A DNA stretch of 64,000 nucleotides from Azophilus sp965247035 (GTDB lineage: Bacteria; Pseudomonadota; Gammaproteobacteria; Pseudomonadales; Azotimanducaceae), in the NCBI GenBank assembly GCA_965247035.1, contig CBDFGJ010000001.1, positions 868,001 through 932,000 on the forward strand, given 5' to 3'. The notes under the pieces were generated by a model. That model worked only from the letters and a program-made list of their open reading frames with translations, did no database searches and was not told the origin of the DNA. Shown here one piece after another: positions 53,067 through 62,183 of this stretch (positions are counted from its first letter, which is position 1; each line of letters begins with the position of its first letter). The position numbers and the translations under genes are program-made.

Positions 53067-53300
53067 TTACTGATGGGAACGGATATAGTTGATCGCTTCC
53101 TTTACCGTGGTGATATTTTCCGCTTCTTCGTCGGGAATTTCGGTTTCAAACTCTTCTTCAAGCGCCATGACCAACTCGACCGTATCAAGCGAATCGGCAC
53201 CAAGATCCTCGACAAAGGAGGCTTCATCCTTGACCTCCTCCTGATTGATGCCGAGTTGCTCGCCAACCAGCTTCTTTACTCGTTCTTCAACGCTACTCAT
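53067..53300 (-). CDS. acpP: Acyl carrier protein
   Basis: The 77-residue acidic protein has the phosphopantetheine attachment serine in LGADSLDTVELVMALEEEF and the usual MSSVEERVKK start. It carries acyl chains in fatty acid synthesis. The start at 53300 gives the canonical length; the frame is open 6 codons further. Confidence 0.98.
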   Translation of the reverse strand: MSSVEERVKKLVGEQLGINQEEVKDEASFVEDLGADSLDTVELVMALEEEFETEIPDEEAENITTVKEAINYIRSHQ

Positions 53301-53344
53301 GCTTAGCCTGTCTCCCAATGAGGTTCCGTGTGCGGGGGAAGCGA

Positions 53345-53373
53345 ATTCTATAGTCGCCCCACCGCCAATTCAA
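53345..53373 (-). promoter_or_regulatory. Probable acpP promoter
   Basis: Reading on the minus strand, TTGAAT (complement of 53368-53373) and TAGAAT (complement of 53345-53350) are 17 bp apart, a sound sigma-70 pair. Transcription would start about 38 bases before acpP. An IS end (R4) begins 6 bp upstream of the -35. Confidence 0.6.
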
Positions 53374-53378
53374 GGGAA

Positions 53379-53494
53379 TGTACGGGCTCAGGATATTTCG
53401 GAATTTTTTCGTTCAGGCGACCATGGAGAGCTTGTCCGCGAATTCGGCTGGTGTCAATTGAATCGGCTCAGACACATTTCGGAATTTTGGCCGC
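53379..53494 (+). repeat. IS-end repeat R4 next to the acpP promoter
   Basis: It starts TGTACGGGCTCAGGATATTT and matches R2 over about 100 bp. On the minus strand it encodes a transposase tail ending TPAEFADKLSMVA and a stop. At 53464 a second end-like sequence (CGGCTCAGACACATTTCGG) follows, so two ends are joined with the IS body missing. Confidence 0.7.
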
Positions 53495-53998
53495 GGCGCA
53501 TTGGTGCGCTGGTGCCGGCAGGGCGTCCGCCCCGCCGCCGGTTCAGGCGCACCTGGCTTGTGCAAAAACCAAGGAGCCTGAATGTGAGACTGTTGCACGC
53601 CCCCCTACAAGCGCTTGCCGGTGGACCTGACCGAGGGTCCGGACACGAACTGGCAGCGCAACCTGTTGGTTGAAGATTGGGAAAGCGAGAGGGCCGCGGC
53701 CGAATCGGAAGACAGATGCAGTTCCCAAGGCGCATCAGCGCGAAGCCGGATGCCGAGTACGATTCCCGCCCCGCATGTCGTAGCCCCGCATGGACTGCAA
53801 AAGTCCTAGATCAGCAGCCTCTTTTCCATGCGCTTGTATGCGCTTGTATGCGCTTGCGGCCCGCTCTGCTCCACCTAGGCACCATCGCAGCTTCGCGCGG
53901 CCGATGTCCGGCAGCGAAGTGGTTCTAAGGCGGGCAGGTAGGTTGCCGGCTCTAACGGTGAGAACGGGGAGTTCTCGTGCGATAAACGCGAGAATGCG
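53495..53998. other. Non-coding region with a short tandem repeat
   Basis: No gene is assigned. ATGCGCTTGT is repeated 2.9 times in tandem at 53828-53856. A plus-strand frame near 53605-53710 reads PYKRLPVDLTEGPDTNWQRN and looks protein-like, but has no start and is not recognised; it may be another gene relic. Confidence 0.4.
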
Positions 53999-54685
53999 TT
54001 ACGCCGGGATGTTTTTGCCACCGACCTCGACGAGGCGCTTGATCTCTAGCAAGCATCTTTGGACCTCACCTCTTGCTGCCCCCTGCGACAGATGGCGGCA
54101 ATACACCGCCGGGATATCTTCGATCTCCGTGCGTTCGTAGACCAGATGCTCGTCCGTGTGCCGGTGCTCAGCATCGCGCCAGCGATCGGCCAGTCCAAGC
54201 GCTTCGTTTGCCCGCCCTCCAAATACGAGCACGGCGCACGGTTGCATCGCTCGCAGCATCCGCCTGACCCAACACGACGAGAACTCCCGCCAATCCGCTC
54301 GGGGGCCACCCTTCGCGGACCACTTTCCAGCCTCGCTCGTCGGCGCCTCGGGGAAGCAGGCCGCCATCGCAACGGTCCGATGCTCCAAGGTGTCATACAG
54401 GCCAGCCTCTTTGAACGCTCGGCGCAATTCCCTTCCGAACTTGAACTCGTCGTCAAGGTACAACAGCCGATCAGGCCATTCCAGGCGCAACGGAGACCGG
54501 TCTCCACCCCCGCCCTGAAAGGAAACCAGTGCCACATCGGGCCGCACCATCGGTGGCCCATACAGCGCGGTGATATTGCGGCACCCCACCACCTTCTTGA
54601 GCGCAGGATCTTGCAAACGAACACCGATCTCCTCGTACATGAGGGTCGCTAATTTCTTCAGTTCAGCCAGATCACTCAAGGGCAA
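53999..54685 (-). CDS. Uracil-DNA glycosylase superfamily-like protein
   Basis: The 228-residue protein has a pattern recalling the UDG fold: ALYGPPMVRPDVALVSFQG at the first strand, FGRELRRAFKEAGL, TVAMAACFPEAP (position of the UDG NxxK/CFPP loop), and CWVRRMLRAMQPCAVLVFGGRANEAL (helix and strand before the C-terminal loop). The iron-sulfur cysteines of family 4/5 UDGs are not obvious. It could be an inactive or divergent member. It stands alone, divergent from mfd; being a DNA-repair neighbour of mfd is suggestive only. Confidence 0.5.
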   Translation of the reverse strand: MPLSDLAELKKLATLMYEEIGVRLQDPALKKVVGCRNITALYGPPMVRPDVALVSFQGGGGDRSPLRLEWPDRLLYLDDEFKFGRELRRAFKEAGLYDTLEHRTVAMAACFPEAPTSEAGKWSAKGGPRADWREFSSCWVRRMLRAMQPCAVLVFGGRANEALGLADRWRDAEHRHTDEHLVYERTEIEDIPAVYCRHLSQGAARGEVQRCLLEIKRLVEVGGKNIPA

Positions 54686-55051
54686 CCCCCAAGCGTTCGT
54701 CGCATCGTGGGTTGGTTGATGAGCCGTTGTCCGTCAACCGATTGAAGTGAATGAGAGTTGAGTTGGCGCATGTCAGCCCTAGGGCGGAAAACATCACGTG
54801 GCCTACACTATGTCTGGTTGTGCTGAAGATGAGCGTCAACGATGCGGGCTCAAGGGTGTGTCGGAGCTCGAAACTTAGACGCCACATGCGGGATCAACAC
54901 CTTTGAAGCCTTGGCTAGTCCGCCTATGCGCCAGTTTAACAGCGCTTAATCGAAAGATAGGACAGCACACACCGCCAAGCTTGCTGGCCCGGCGGTGCTT
55001 CCCCTAAAATAGCCGCCTCCCGCCTCCATCCCGCAACGATTCTGGCTACCG
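54686..55051. other. Divergent intergenic region before mfd
   Basis: No gene is seen. A 7-bp inverted repeat, CACCGCC (54970-54976) and GGCGGTG (54991-54997), lies 55-80 bases before the mfd start. No SOS box was noticed. Confidence 0.4.
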
Positions 55052-58000
55052 ATGATGGCCCAGTCCGCTCAGAGCGCCCTGCCCGCCAACGCGCTGCCGA
55101 CCAAACCCGGAGAGCGCCGCTCTTGGCGCGGCTTGGCCGATGGCGCAGCCAATTACTACGCCGCCAGAGCGGCGGCAGCCCACGATGGCCTGACCCTCAT
55201 CGTCACCGTTGACGCCGCGGCGACGGCGCAGTGCTTGTCGGAAGTGGCGTTCTACGCTCCCGCAGGGACCAACATCCTGCACTTTCCCGCTTGGGAGACC
55301 CTGCCCTACGACGCCTTCTCACCGCATCAGGACATCATTTCGGAGCGGCTGGCCACCCTGCAACGGCTGCCAAACGCCCGCTCGGCGGTGCTGGTGGCAC
55401 CGGTCGGCACCTTAATGCAGCGTCTGCCGCCCCCCACCTACTTAGACGGCCAAGCGCTATCGTTGCGCGTTGGCGACCGCTTCGACCTTCATGAACAAGG
55501 GGCCCGGCTGCAAGCAGCCGGATACTTGGCGGCGGAAACGGTCTCCCATCGGGGTGAGTTCGCCATCCGCGGTTCGTTGATAGACATCTTTCCAATGGGT
55601 TTGGCGCAACCCGTGCGGATTGATCTGTTCGACACCGAGATCGATACCTTGCGCTACTTCGATGTGGACACTCAATTGACTTTGCAAAGGGTGGAGCGCA
55701 TTGAAGTCCTGCCGGCCAAGGAATTCCCTTTCGACGCCGCCGCCATCGCACGCTTTCGCGGCAATTGGCACCACAGCTTTAACGTCGATGTACGCCGATG
55801 CAGTGTTTACCAGGATGTCTCCGCGGGCATTTGCCCAAATGGGATTGAATACTACCTGCCGTTGTTTTTCGATGGCGATCCAAGGCTGGCAAGCCTGTTC
55901 GACCACCTGCCGGAAAACGTTCTGATCCTCCAGCAGCCCGAGATCCACAGCGCCGTGGAACGTTCCTGGGACTTAGTGCAAAGCCGCCACCGCAGTTTGT
56001 CCAGCGACATCGAACACCCGATCTTGGAGCCGGCCGCTCTATTCCTGCCCCCAAACGAACTGCACGGCCAATTGAAGCGCTATCCCCAAGTGCATTTGGA
56101 CGATGGCTTCAAGCATGGCGTCCAACTCGATGCCCGCCCTCTGCCGGACCTGCAGGCGAACGTCCGACTCAAATCCCCAGCCAAGCTGCTGCTTGACTTC
56201 ATTGCCGAGCATCCCGAAGAGCGCATCCTATTCCTTGCGGAAAGCATGGGGCGGCGCACCCTGCTGGAGGAATTCCTGCTGCGCACCGGCGTCAATCCGA
56301 CGAACTGCGACGGCTGGCTGGACTTCCTGTCCCAAGATCTTCAATACGGGCTTGCCGTTGCGCCTGTCGAGCAAGGCATCTGGCTTGACCAAACCCTAGT
56401 CGTCACCGAAAGCCAAATCTTCGGACAGCGCCCAGCCCAAGAGCGGATCAGCGGCTCCCGTAGGCTGGATCCGGAGCAGATCATCCGCAACTTGACCGAG
56501 CTTTCCACCGGCGCGCCGGTGGTGCATCTGGAGCATGGCGTTGGCCGCTACCTGGGCCTGCAAACGCTAACCATTGATGGCGTCTCCTGCGAGTTCCTCA
56601 CCTTGGAGTACGCCGATCAGGCCAAGCTCTATGTGCCGGTCACGTCAATGCATCTGGTTGGTCGATATGCAGGGGGCGATGAAGCCCGAGCCCCCTTGCA
56701 TCGCCTCGGCTCGGATCAGTGGCAAAAAGCCCGCCGCCGCGCCGCCGAGAAAGTGGTGGATGTGGCCGCCGAACTGCTCGACCTATCCGCCCGCCGCGCC
56801 GCCCGGCCAGCCGCCGCGCTAAGCTGCGACAAACAAGAGTACGACCGTTTCGCGGCTCAGTTCCCGTTCGAGTTAACCGCCGACCAAGCCGTGGCTGTGC
56901 AGGCGGTGATTGACGACATCGGTTCGCCAAGGTCCACCGACCGCTTGATTTGCGGCGACGTGGGCTTTGGCAAAACCGAAGTGGCCATGCGTGCCGCCTT
57001 CATCTCGGTGCAAAGCGGCAAGCAGGTGGCCGTGCTGGTGCCCACCACCCTGCTCGCCCAACAGCATTTGGACACCTTCCAGGAGCGTTTCGCTGATTGG
57101 CCCATGCATGTGGAAATGGTCTCCCGGCTGCGCAGCGGCGGCGACATCAAACGCATCGGCGAACGCTTGGCCGAAGGCAAGATCGACATTCTCATCGGCA
57201 CCCATCGGCTGCTTGGCGCGGACATCGACTTCAAGGCGCTGGGATTGATCGTCATTGACGAGGAGCATCAATTCGGCGTGCGGCAAAAGGAGCGCCTGAA
57301 AGCGCTGCGGGCGGAGGTGGACGCCATCACCCTCACCGCCACCCCCATCCCCCGCACCCTGAACCTCGCCCTGAGCGGCGTGCGCGACTTCTCCGTCATC
57401 GCTACGCCACCGGCCAAGCGACTGTCGATCAACACCTTTGTCCACGAAAGCAACAGCCACATCATTCGCGAAGCGGTTAATCGGGAGTTGATTCGGGGTG
57501 GTCAAGTCTTCTACGTACACAACCAAGTGCGAACCATTGAGCAGACCGCCCAAGCGCTGGCCAAGCTGGCTCCCGAGGCGCGCATCGGCATCGGCCACGG
57601 GCAGATAGCGAAGCGCCGGCTGGAGCAGGTGATGCACGATTTCCACCACCGCCGCCTCAACGTTCTGGTGTGTACCACCATCATTGAGAACGGCATCGAC
57701 ATCCCCAACGCCAACACCATCATCATCGACCGTGCGGACAAGTTCGGCTTGGCCCAACTGCATCAGCTGAGGGGGCGCGTCGGGCGCTCCCATCGCCAAG
57801 CCTACGCCTACCTGCTAACGCCCCACCCGAGCGCCATGACGCCGGATGCGGTCAACCGGCTTAAAGCCATCGAAGCCGCTGGGGAGCTCGGCGTCGGTTT
57901 CGCTCTCGCCACCCAGGACTTGGAGATTCGCGGCGCAGGGGAACTGCTTGGCGAAGAGCAATCCGGGCAGATTGAGTCCATCGGGTTGTCCTTGTACATG

Positions 58001-58546
58001 AGCATGCTTGATGCTGCCGTCAAGGCCATTCGCGCCGGCCAGACACCCGATGTTGACCGCCCGTTAACCCCCGTAAGCCAAGAAATGAACCTGCATTGCG
58101 CCACCCTGATCCCGGAGGACTATCTGCCGGACGTGCAAATCCGGCTGATCCTTTACAAACGCATCAGCGCCGCCGCCAACCAGGCCGCTCTTGACGATCT
58201 GCGTTCGGAGATGATCGACCGATTCGGACGGATGCCAACGCCCCTGTTGCAACTATTTCAGGTGACGGCCTTAAAACTGCAATTGAGTCAGCTTGGCATT
58301 AGCCGCTTGGATCTAGGCGAGAAGGGCGGCAAGGTGGAGTTCCGCAACGACACCAACGTTGACCCGAACACGGTTATCGGTCTGATGCAAAGGCAGCCGG
58401 ACACCTACCGCCTCGCTGGCGCCAACCTGCTGCGCATCAAGCGCGTTCTGCCAACTTTGGAGGCTAGATTTGCATTCGCGAACGATTTGCTCGACCGGCT
58501 GGCGCCCCTTGCAATCGCGCCAAGCAGCTTGGCCGCGGCCGGATGA
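55052..58546 (+). CDS. mfd: Transcription-repair coupling factor
   Basis: The 1164-residue protein displaces stalled RNA polymerase and recruits UvrA. It has the UvrB-like N-terminal module (FPAWETLPYDAFSPHQDI), the RNA-polymerase interaction domain (HLEHGVGRYLGL), Walker A in DVGFGKTEVAMRAAF, the helicase box VIDEEHQFGVRQKE, TATPIPRTL and the TRG/motif VI region LRGRVGRSHRQAYAYLL. Length is normal for Mfd. The second ATG (55055) is an alternative start. csiV follows. Confidence 0.98.
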   Translation: MMAQSAQSALPANALPTKPGERRSWRGLADGAANYYAARAAAAHDGLTLIVTVDAAATAQCLSEVAFYAPAGTNILHFPAWETLPYDAFSPHQDIISERLATLQRLPNARSAVLVAPVGTLMQRLPPPTYLDGQALSLRVGDRFDLHEQGARLQAAGYLAAETVSHRGEFAIRGSLIDIFPMGLAQPVRIDLFDTEIDTLRYFDVDTQLTLQRVERIEVLPAKEFPFDAAAIARFRGNWHHSFNVDVRRCSVYQDVSAGICPNGIEYYLPLFFDGDPRLASLFDHLPENVLILQQPEIHSAVERSWDLVQSRHRSLSSDIEHPILEPAALFLPPNELHGQLKRYPQVHLDDGFKHGVQLDARPLPDLQANVRLKSPAKLLLDFIAEHPEERILFLAESMGRRTLLEEFLLRTGVNPTNCDGWLDFLSQDLQYGLAVAPVEQGIWLDQTLVVTESQIFGQRPAQERISGSRRLDPEQIIRNLTELSTGAPVVHLEHGVGRYLGLQTLTIDGVSCEFLTLEYADQAKLYVPVTSMHLVGRYAGGDEARAPLHRLGSDQWQKARRRAAEKVVDVAAELLDLSARRAARPAAALSCDKQEYDRFAAQFPFELTADQAVAVQAVIDDIGSPRSTDRLICGDVGFGKTEVAMRAAFISVQSGKQVAVLVPTTLLAQQHLDTFQERFADWPMHVEMVSRLRSGGDIKRIGERLAEGKIDILIGTHRLLGADIDFKALGLIVIDEEHQFGVRQKERLKALRAEVDAITLTATPIPRTLNLALSGVRDFSVIATPPAKRLSINTFVHESNSHIIREAVNRELIRGGQVFYVHNQVRTIEQTAQALAKLAPEARIGIGHGQIAKRRLEQVMHDFHHRRLNVLVCTTIIENGIDIPNANTIIIDRADKFGLAQLHQLRGRVGRSHRQAYAYLLTPHPSAMTPDAVNRLKAIEAAGELGVGFALATQDLEIRGAGELLGEEQSGQIESIGLSLYMSMLDAAVKAIRAGQTPDVDRPLTPVSQEMNLHCATLIPEDYLPDVQIRLILYKRISAAANQAALDDLRSEMIDRFGRMPTPLLQLFQVTALKLQLSQLGISRLDLGEKGGKVEFRNDTNVDPNTVIGLMQRQPDTYRLAGANLLRIKRVLPTLEARFAFANDLLDRLAPLAIAPSSLAAAG

Positions 58547-58666
58547 GCGCTCGCCGCACCAAAACCCGTCTGCCCGTGATCCCACAGGCCACCCTGCACA
58601 GGAAACCATAGCCATGCCGCTACTTTTTTCATAAATCTGTGTAGGAAGCGAAAACATGGCACCACC

Positions 58667-59617
58667 ATGACGCGCCTCGGTACCATAGCCGCGCGAACAA
58701 GCTGGGCACTAGGGTTGCTCGCCGCATGGCCGGTCTTAGCCGCCCCGGCCCAAATACTAGCCGCCCCGGCCCAACAAATAGAGGATGTAGGGGAGTTGAT
58801 TCGGGGCCAATGGTACGCCATTGAGATCATTGTTTTTGACCGGACCGAGCGCGCCGCTGAGACCGGCCCTGAAGACTTGGTTCAACTTGGCGGGCTCTCC
58901 TACCCCGCCACACTAAGAGCTTTTGCAAACGCGCAGGTTCCCCGCGCAGCCGAACTCGACCCGGCCACCCGCGCCTGCCTGACCTTCCCGCTATTACAGC
59001 TCGCCGCCGCCGAGCAGACTACCGCCGCGGCAACGCCGCTTGAGCCAGCAAGGCCAGCAAGGAAGGCGCGACCACCGCCCGCTATTGACCCCGTTTTGGC
59101 GCCACACCCGTTGCTGGACTTGCTGCGCGCCGCCGCCCGTTTTCAGCAGGACGGTTATCGCTGGCTTGACTGGGAACGCCTAGTACTCAAAGCCGAGGCC
59201 AATCGCATCCAACAAGCGCGGCAACTGCAACTGCTCTGGCACGGACGCTGGATGCAGCCAGTTCCTGCCCGTTCGGCCGGGGAGCCGCTGTTGCTGCAAG
59301 CTGGTGCGCAATATGGCAGCGCCCATGAGTTGGAGGGAACGCTGCAAGTGACCCTTGGGCGCTACCTGCATTTTCAAGCCAAGCTGTGGCGGCAAGCCCG
59401 GGTTCCCGTTGCGCAGACTCCGCCGGCGGCAAAAGCGCAGCCCCCCTCAGTCTTCAGATATGTCGCTCTGGAGGAAAGCCGCACCATGCGCAGCGGCGAG
59501 CTGGAATATCTGGACCATCCTCAATTCGGCATTCTAGTGCGCATAGACCCCGTGCAGCCGCCCCCTGCTTTGGCGGTGGCGCTGGATGTATGGAAGCAGT
59601 TCACGGCGGCTCAATAG
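58667..59617 (+). CDS. csiV: CsiV-family periplasmic protein
   Basis: The 316-residue protein has a signal peptide (SWALGLLAAWPVLAA) and the CsiV pattern: GQWYAIEIIVFDR near the mature start, LEGTLQVTLGRYLHFQAKLW, RTMRSGELEYLDHPQFGILVRI near the end. CsiV binds peptidoglycan and its gene is commonly next to mfd in gammaproteobacteria. The repeated AAPAQ near the signal cleavage is a small local duplication. Confidence 0.85.
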   Translation: MTRLGTIAARTSWALGLLAAWPVLAAPAQILAAPAQQIEDVGELIRGQWYAIEIIVFDRTERAAETGPEDLVQLGGLSYPATLRAFANAQVPRAAELDPATRACLTFPLLQLAAAEQTTAAATPLEPARPARKARPPPAIDPVLAPHPLLDLLRAAARFQQDGYRWLDWERLVLKAEANRIQQARQLQLLWHGRWMQPVPARSAGEPLLLQAGAQYGSAHELEGTLQVTLGRYLHFQAKLWRQARVPVAQTPPAAKAQPPSVFRYVALEESRTMRSGELEYLDHPQFGILVRIDPVQPPPALAVALDVWKQFTAAQ

Positions 59618-59760
59618 GCGTGCATCCTTTGCCGGCGTAGCAGAAGCCTTAGTGAACGCGCGACTAGGAAGCAACCAAGCGATGGGCGACCCTGCCCACA
59701 CAATTGCGGGCCGATGCGCCATGATGAGTTGACAACAACGCGGGTGGTAAGGAGGCGAAC

Positions 59761-60245
59761 ATGGGCTCTCGCAGGCGATTCCTCAAAGCGGGGGCGTTGA
59801 CTGCCGCCGTTGCCTCCACGCCGTCGTTACGGGCGGACGGGCCCGACCGCGCCCCCAACCGTGTTCGGCGGAAAGCTACACCGACGGGCAGTCCGAGTCG
59901 GTGCTCGGCAACGCGCTCAAGGGGCGGCGGGATCAGGTCATCATCGCCTCCAAGACCCTAGTAGGGGCATCGACCAACAAGAAAGCCCTCATGGCGGAGC
60001 TCGAAGGCAACTTGCGCCGCCTGCAAACAGACCATATAGACATCTACTTCAATCACGCCGTCAACCACAATTCACGGCTCGACAACCCGGAGTGGCACGA
60101 GTTCTGCTCCCGGGCGCAGAAGCAAGGAAAAATTCGCTTCACCGGCATGTCCGGGCATGCCGGACGCTTGAAGGCTGGGAAATATGCCTACACAACCTGC
60201 GGTATTCCGTGGTGGCCTTCAGGTTGGGTTGGCGTTCTTGATTAA
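59761..60245 (+). pseudogene. Aldo/keto reductase pseudogene with Tat signal
   Basis: The frame opens with a Tat signal, RRRFLKAGALTAAVAS, and soon runs into an AKR internal segment in another frame: AESYTDGQSESVLGNALKG, DQVIIASKT, then NLRRLQTDHIDIYFNH and GKIRFTGMSGHAGRL. The first AKR strands and catalytic Asp region before AESYTDG are deleted, the frame is shifted, and the C-terminal half of the barrel after SGHAG is lost. It is non-functional. Confidence 0.75.
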
Positions 60246-60287
60246 GGAGGTCTCGACTATGGATTGGCTTTGACAGGGGATTATTAG

Positions 60288-61181
60288 ATGAAACTCGAAC
60301 GTTTAGTGGACATGGACGACAGCTGGGCACTTCGTAAGGCGCGTCACGGGTTTCCCGTTCTTGTTGAGTTCGCCCGGCGACGAAGTGAGATCACGTATAC
60401 AGAATGGGATGCTGAGATCGCGAAGAAGCTAGACAAGGAACCGGGCAATCCTCGCCTTTACGGAGGGCCGGCTTGGTGGATTGGTGAGGCGTGTGAGGGA
60501 TATGCAAAAACGTACGGAATCAAAGTGCCGTCAATCAATTTGATTGTGGTAAGGAAGAGAACGCGATTGCCTGGGGAAGGCGCAATTGATTTCATTGCGA
60601 GATTCTGTTCTGATTTTCTTGATCCTAAAGTAAAACTTGATGAGCTTAGTGATAGGGAAAAGAGGTCGATCATTGAACGTGCTCATACAGAGATATTCAA
60701 TTTTCAAAAATGGCCAGAGGTACTCCGTGCACACGGGCTTCCTAAGGCTCGTTCATTTACCAATAAGAAGAAACGTCGTCGTCCAAAACCGAGTGAGTGG
60801 CATACTGGACCGGAAAGCGAGGAGCATAAAGATTTAAAACGTCTCATTGCTGACTGTCCTACTGTAATTGGATTGAAACATGATAAGAAAGGAGAGCAGG
60901 AATACCAGCTTTTATCTGGTGACAAGGTAGATGTTTATTTCAATAAACCTGCCACTGCCGTCGAGGTTAAAACCAGTAGCGCTTCATTTAGCGAATTGCT
61001 TAGGGGAATTTTTCAGTGTGTAAAATACAAATCCGTACTGGAGGCACAGCAGATATATGATCGCAAGATACCACTCGTCGATTGCATTTTAGCGATCGGA
61101 GGCCAACTTCCAAAGAATTTACGAGAAACCCTTGGGATTCTTAACATCCGCTGCTACGAGAGACTGGCAAAGCAACTGTGA
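60288..61181 (+). CDS. PD-(D/E)XK nuclease candidate of unknown family
   Basis: The 297-residue protein is visibly AT-richer than its neighbours, a sign of transfer. The C-terminal half has a PD-(D/E)XK-like core: Glu in ESEEHKDLKRL (about 177-179), Asp215 in GDKVDVYF, and E226-V-K228 in TAVEVKTSSASF, followed by a helix with QCVKYKSVLEAQ. The N-terminal half (residues 20-110) resembles a small domain common in plasmid proteins (VLVEFARRRSEITYTEWDAEI ... INLIVVRKRT.LPGEG). A basic linker KKKRRRPKP joins them. A restriction-like or defence role is possible. AGGGGA precedes the ATG. Confidence 0.6.
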   Translation: MKLERLVDMDDSWALRKARHGFPVLVEFARRRSEITYTEWDAEIAKKLDKEPGNPRLYGGPAWWIGEACEGYAKTYGIKVPSINLIVVRKRTRLPGEGAIDFIARFCSDFLDPKVKLDELSDREKRSIIERAHTEIFNFQKWPEVLRAHGLPKARSFTNKKKRRRPKPSEWHTGPESEEHKDLKRLIADCPTVIGLKHDKKGEQEYQLLSGDKVDVYFNKPATAVEVKTSSASFSELLRGIFQCVKYKSVLEAQQIYDRKIPLVDCILAIGGQLPKNLRETLGILNIRCYERLAKQL

Positions 61182-61259
61182 CTGTTTCCTCTATCGAGCC
61201 GACGCCAGCGCGTTCCTGAGGGTGCTCGTATTTAGCGATTAGTAGGGCGATTTCGGCCT

Positions 61260-62117
61260 TCAATCGGTGCAGAAACAATCGTGGGCGGCGGGTTCGTCGA
61301 GCAGGTGGAAAAAGCCGGGGTTGGCCAGCGCCGCATCGTGAAGCTGGGTATAGGTTTCGCCAAGCCGGAAGCGCTTGAGGGTCTCGCCTGCTTTCCCGTC
61401 CGGACCGGCGCGGTTTGCAACCGCTGCTTCCTGCGCGATCCACCAATCGGCGAGCGCGGGATTGCTGTTGATGATGCGGAGCAGCTTGTTGCGGCCCTTC
61501 AGGAAACACAGCGTATAATTGCCTTCATCGGAATGCAGGCCCAGATCGAAGTTCTGGCGCCGCCACAACTCATCGACCTGCGGCTTGGTGATGCATGCGT
61601 CATTTGGCGGCAGGCAGGGCCGGCTTCCAGTCCGCCATCTCCGGCAATTGGACGCGAGCATGGCCTGGACCCGGCGCGGTTCGCCGAAGCGCAGACCGAT
61701 CACCGATCGCCATTTATCGAGCTCCAGCCAATACCGGACGAAACGGTCGAGTGGATCGCGCTTCAAATGGCTCGAACAGAAGCGGACGGTCACGTTGGGT
61801 ACGAAGCCCTTGCGGCCGATCAGTGCCGCATAGGGTTCGCCGTTGCGGCAAGCCGTGTGATAATCGACGATGCGCAGCCGGTGGTCCGCGTTCCAGTCAT
61901 ATTCCAGCCAGTAGATGGGAATCCGCCATTCGGCCGCGCATTGCTGGACAAAATCGAGTGTTTCTGCACGTTCGATGCCGGTATTGGCGAATGCGACATG
62001 GATGTCATCTGGCAGGCTGCCGCCATAGGCTTCGATGATTTTCACTAGCATGCAGGCCGAGGTTCGCCCACCCGAGAAGGAAATCAGCGCCGGGCGTGGG
62101 ATGTGAAAGGCAGACAT
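61260..62117 (-). CDS. PP-loop (PAPS reductase/adenine nucleotide hydrolase-like) protein of the island
   Basis: The 285-residue protein has the PP-loop SFSGGRTSACML near its start, FANTGIERAETLDFVQ, RFCSSHLKRDP, and the cysteine-containing GNYTLCFLKGRNKLLRII with CFCTD at the end, as in PAPS-reductase-like proteins carried by phages and conjugative elements. A stretch of about 25 residues after RRVQAMLAS is unlike relatives, while another frame there reads PEMADWKPALP; two compensating indels may have scrambled it. GGAG lies 8 bases before the ATG. The frame after its stop may be the start of a cut-off gene. Confidence 0.7.
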   Translation of the reverse strand: MSAFHIPRPALISFSGGRTSACMLVKIIEAYGGSLPDDIHVAFANTGIERAETLDFVQQCAAEWRIPIYWLEYDWNADHRLRIVDYHTACRNGEPYAALIGRKGFVPNVTVRFCSSHLKRDPLDRFVRYWLELDKWRSVIGLRFGEPRRVQAMLASNCRRWRTGSRPCLPPNDACITKPQVDELWRRQNFDLGLHSDEGNYTLCFLKGRNKLLRIINSNPALADWWIAQEAAVANRAGPDGKAGETLKRFRLGETYTQLHDAALANPGFFHLLDEPAAHDCFCTD

Positions 62118-62183
62118 AGGGATTCTCCAAAAAAGAGCCGAAACCGTTTCCGGCTCCGGCTCAGTCAGTTATCAAGGGGTCGA

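Noticed and set aside
54970..54997. Inverted repeat before mfd as an SOS/LexA box
   Set aside because: It is GC-rich (CACCGCC / GGCGGTG) with a 14-base loop and does not resemble CTG-N10-CAG.
56873..57799. 308-codon minus-strand open frame within mfd
   Set aside because: It lies fully opposite the conserved helicase domains of mfd and has no family features; a shadow frame.
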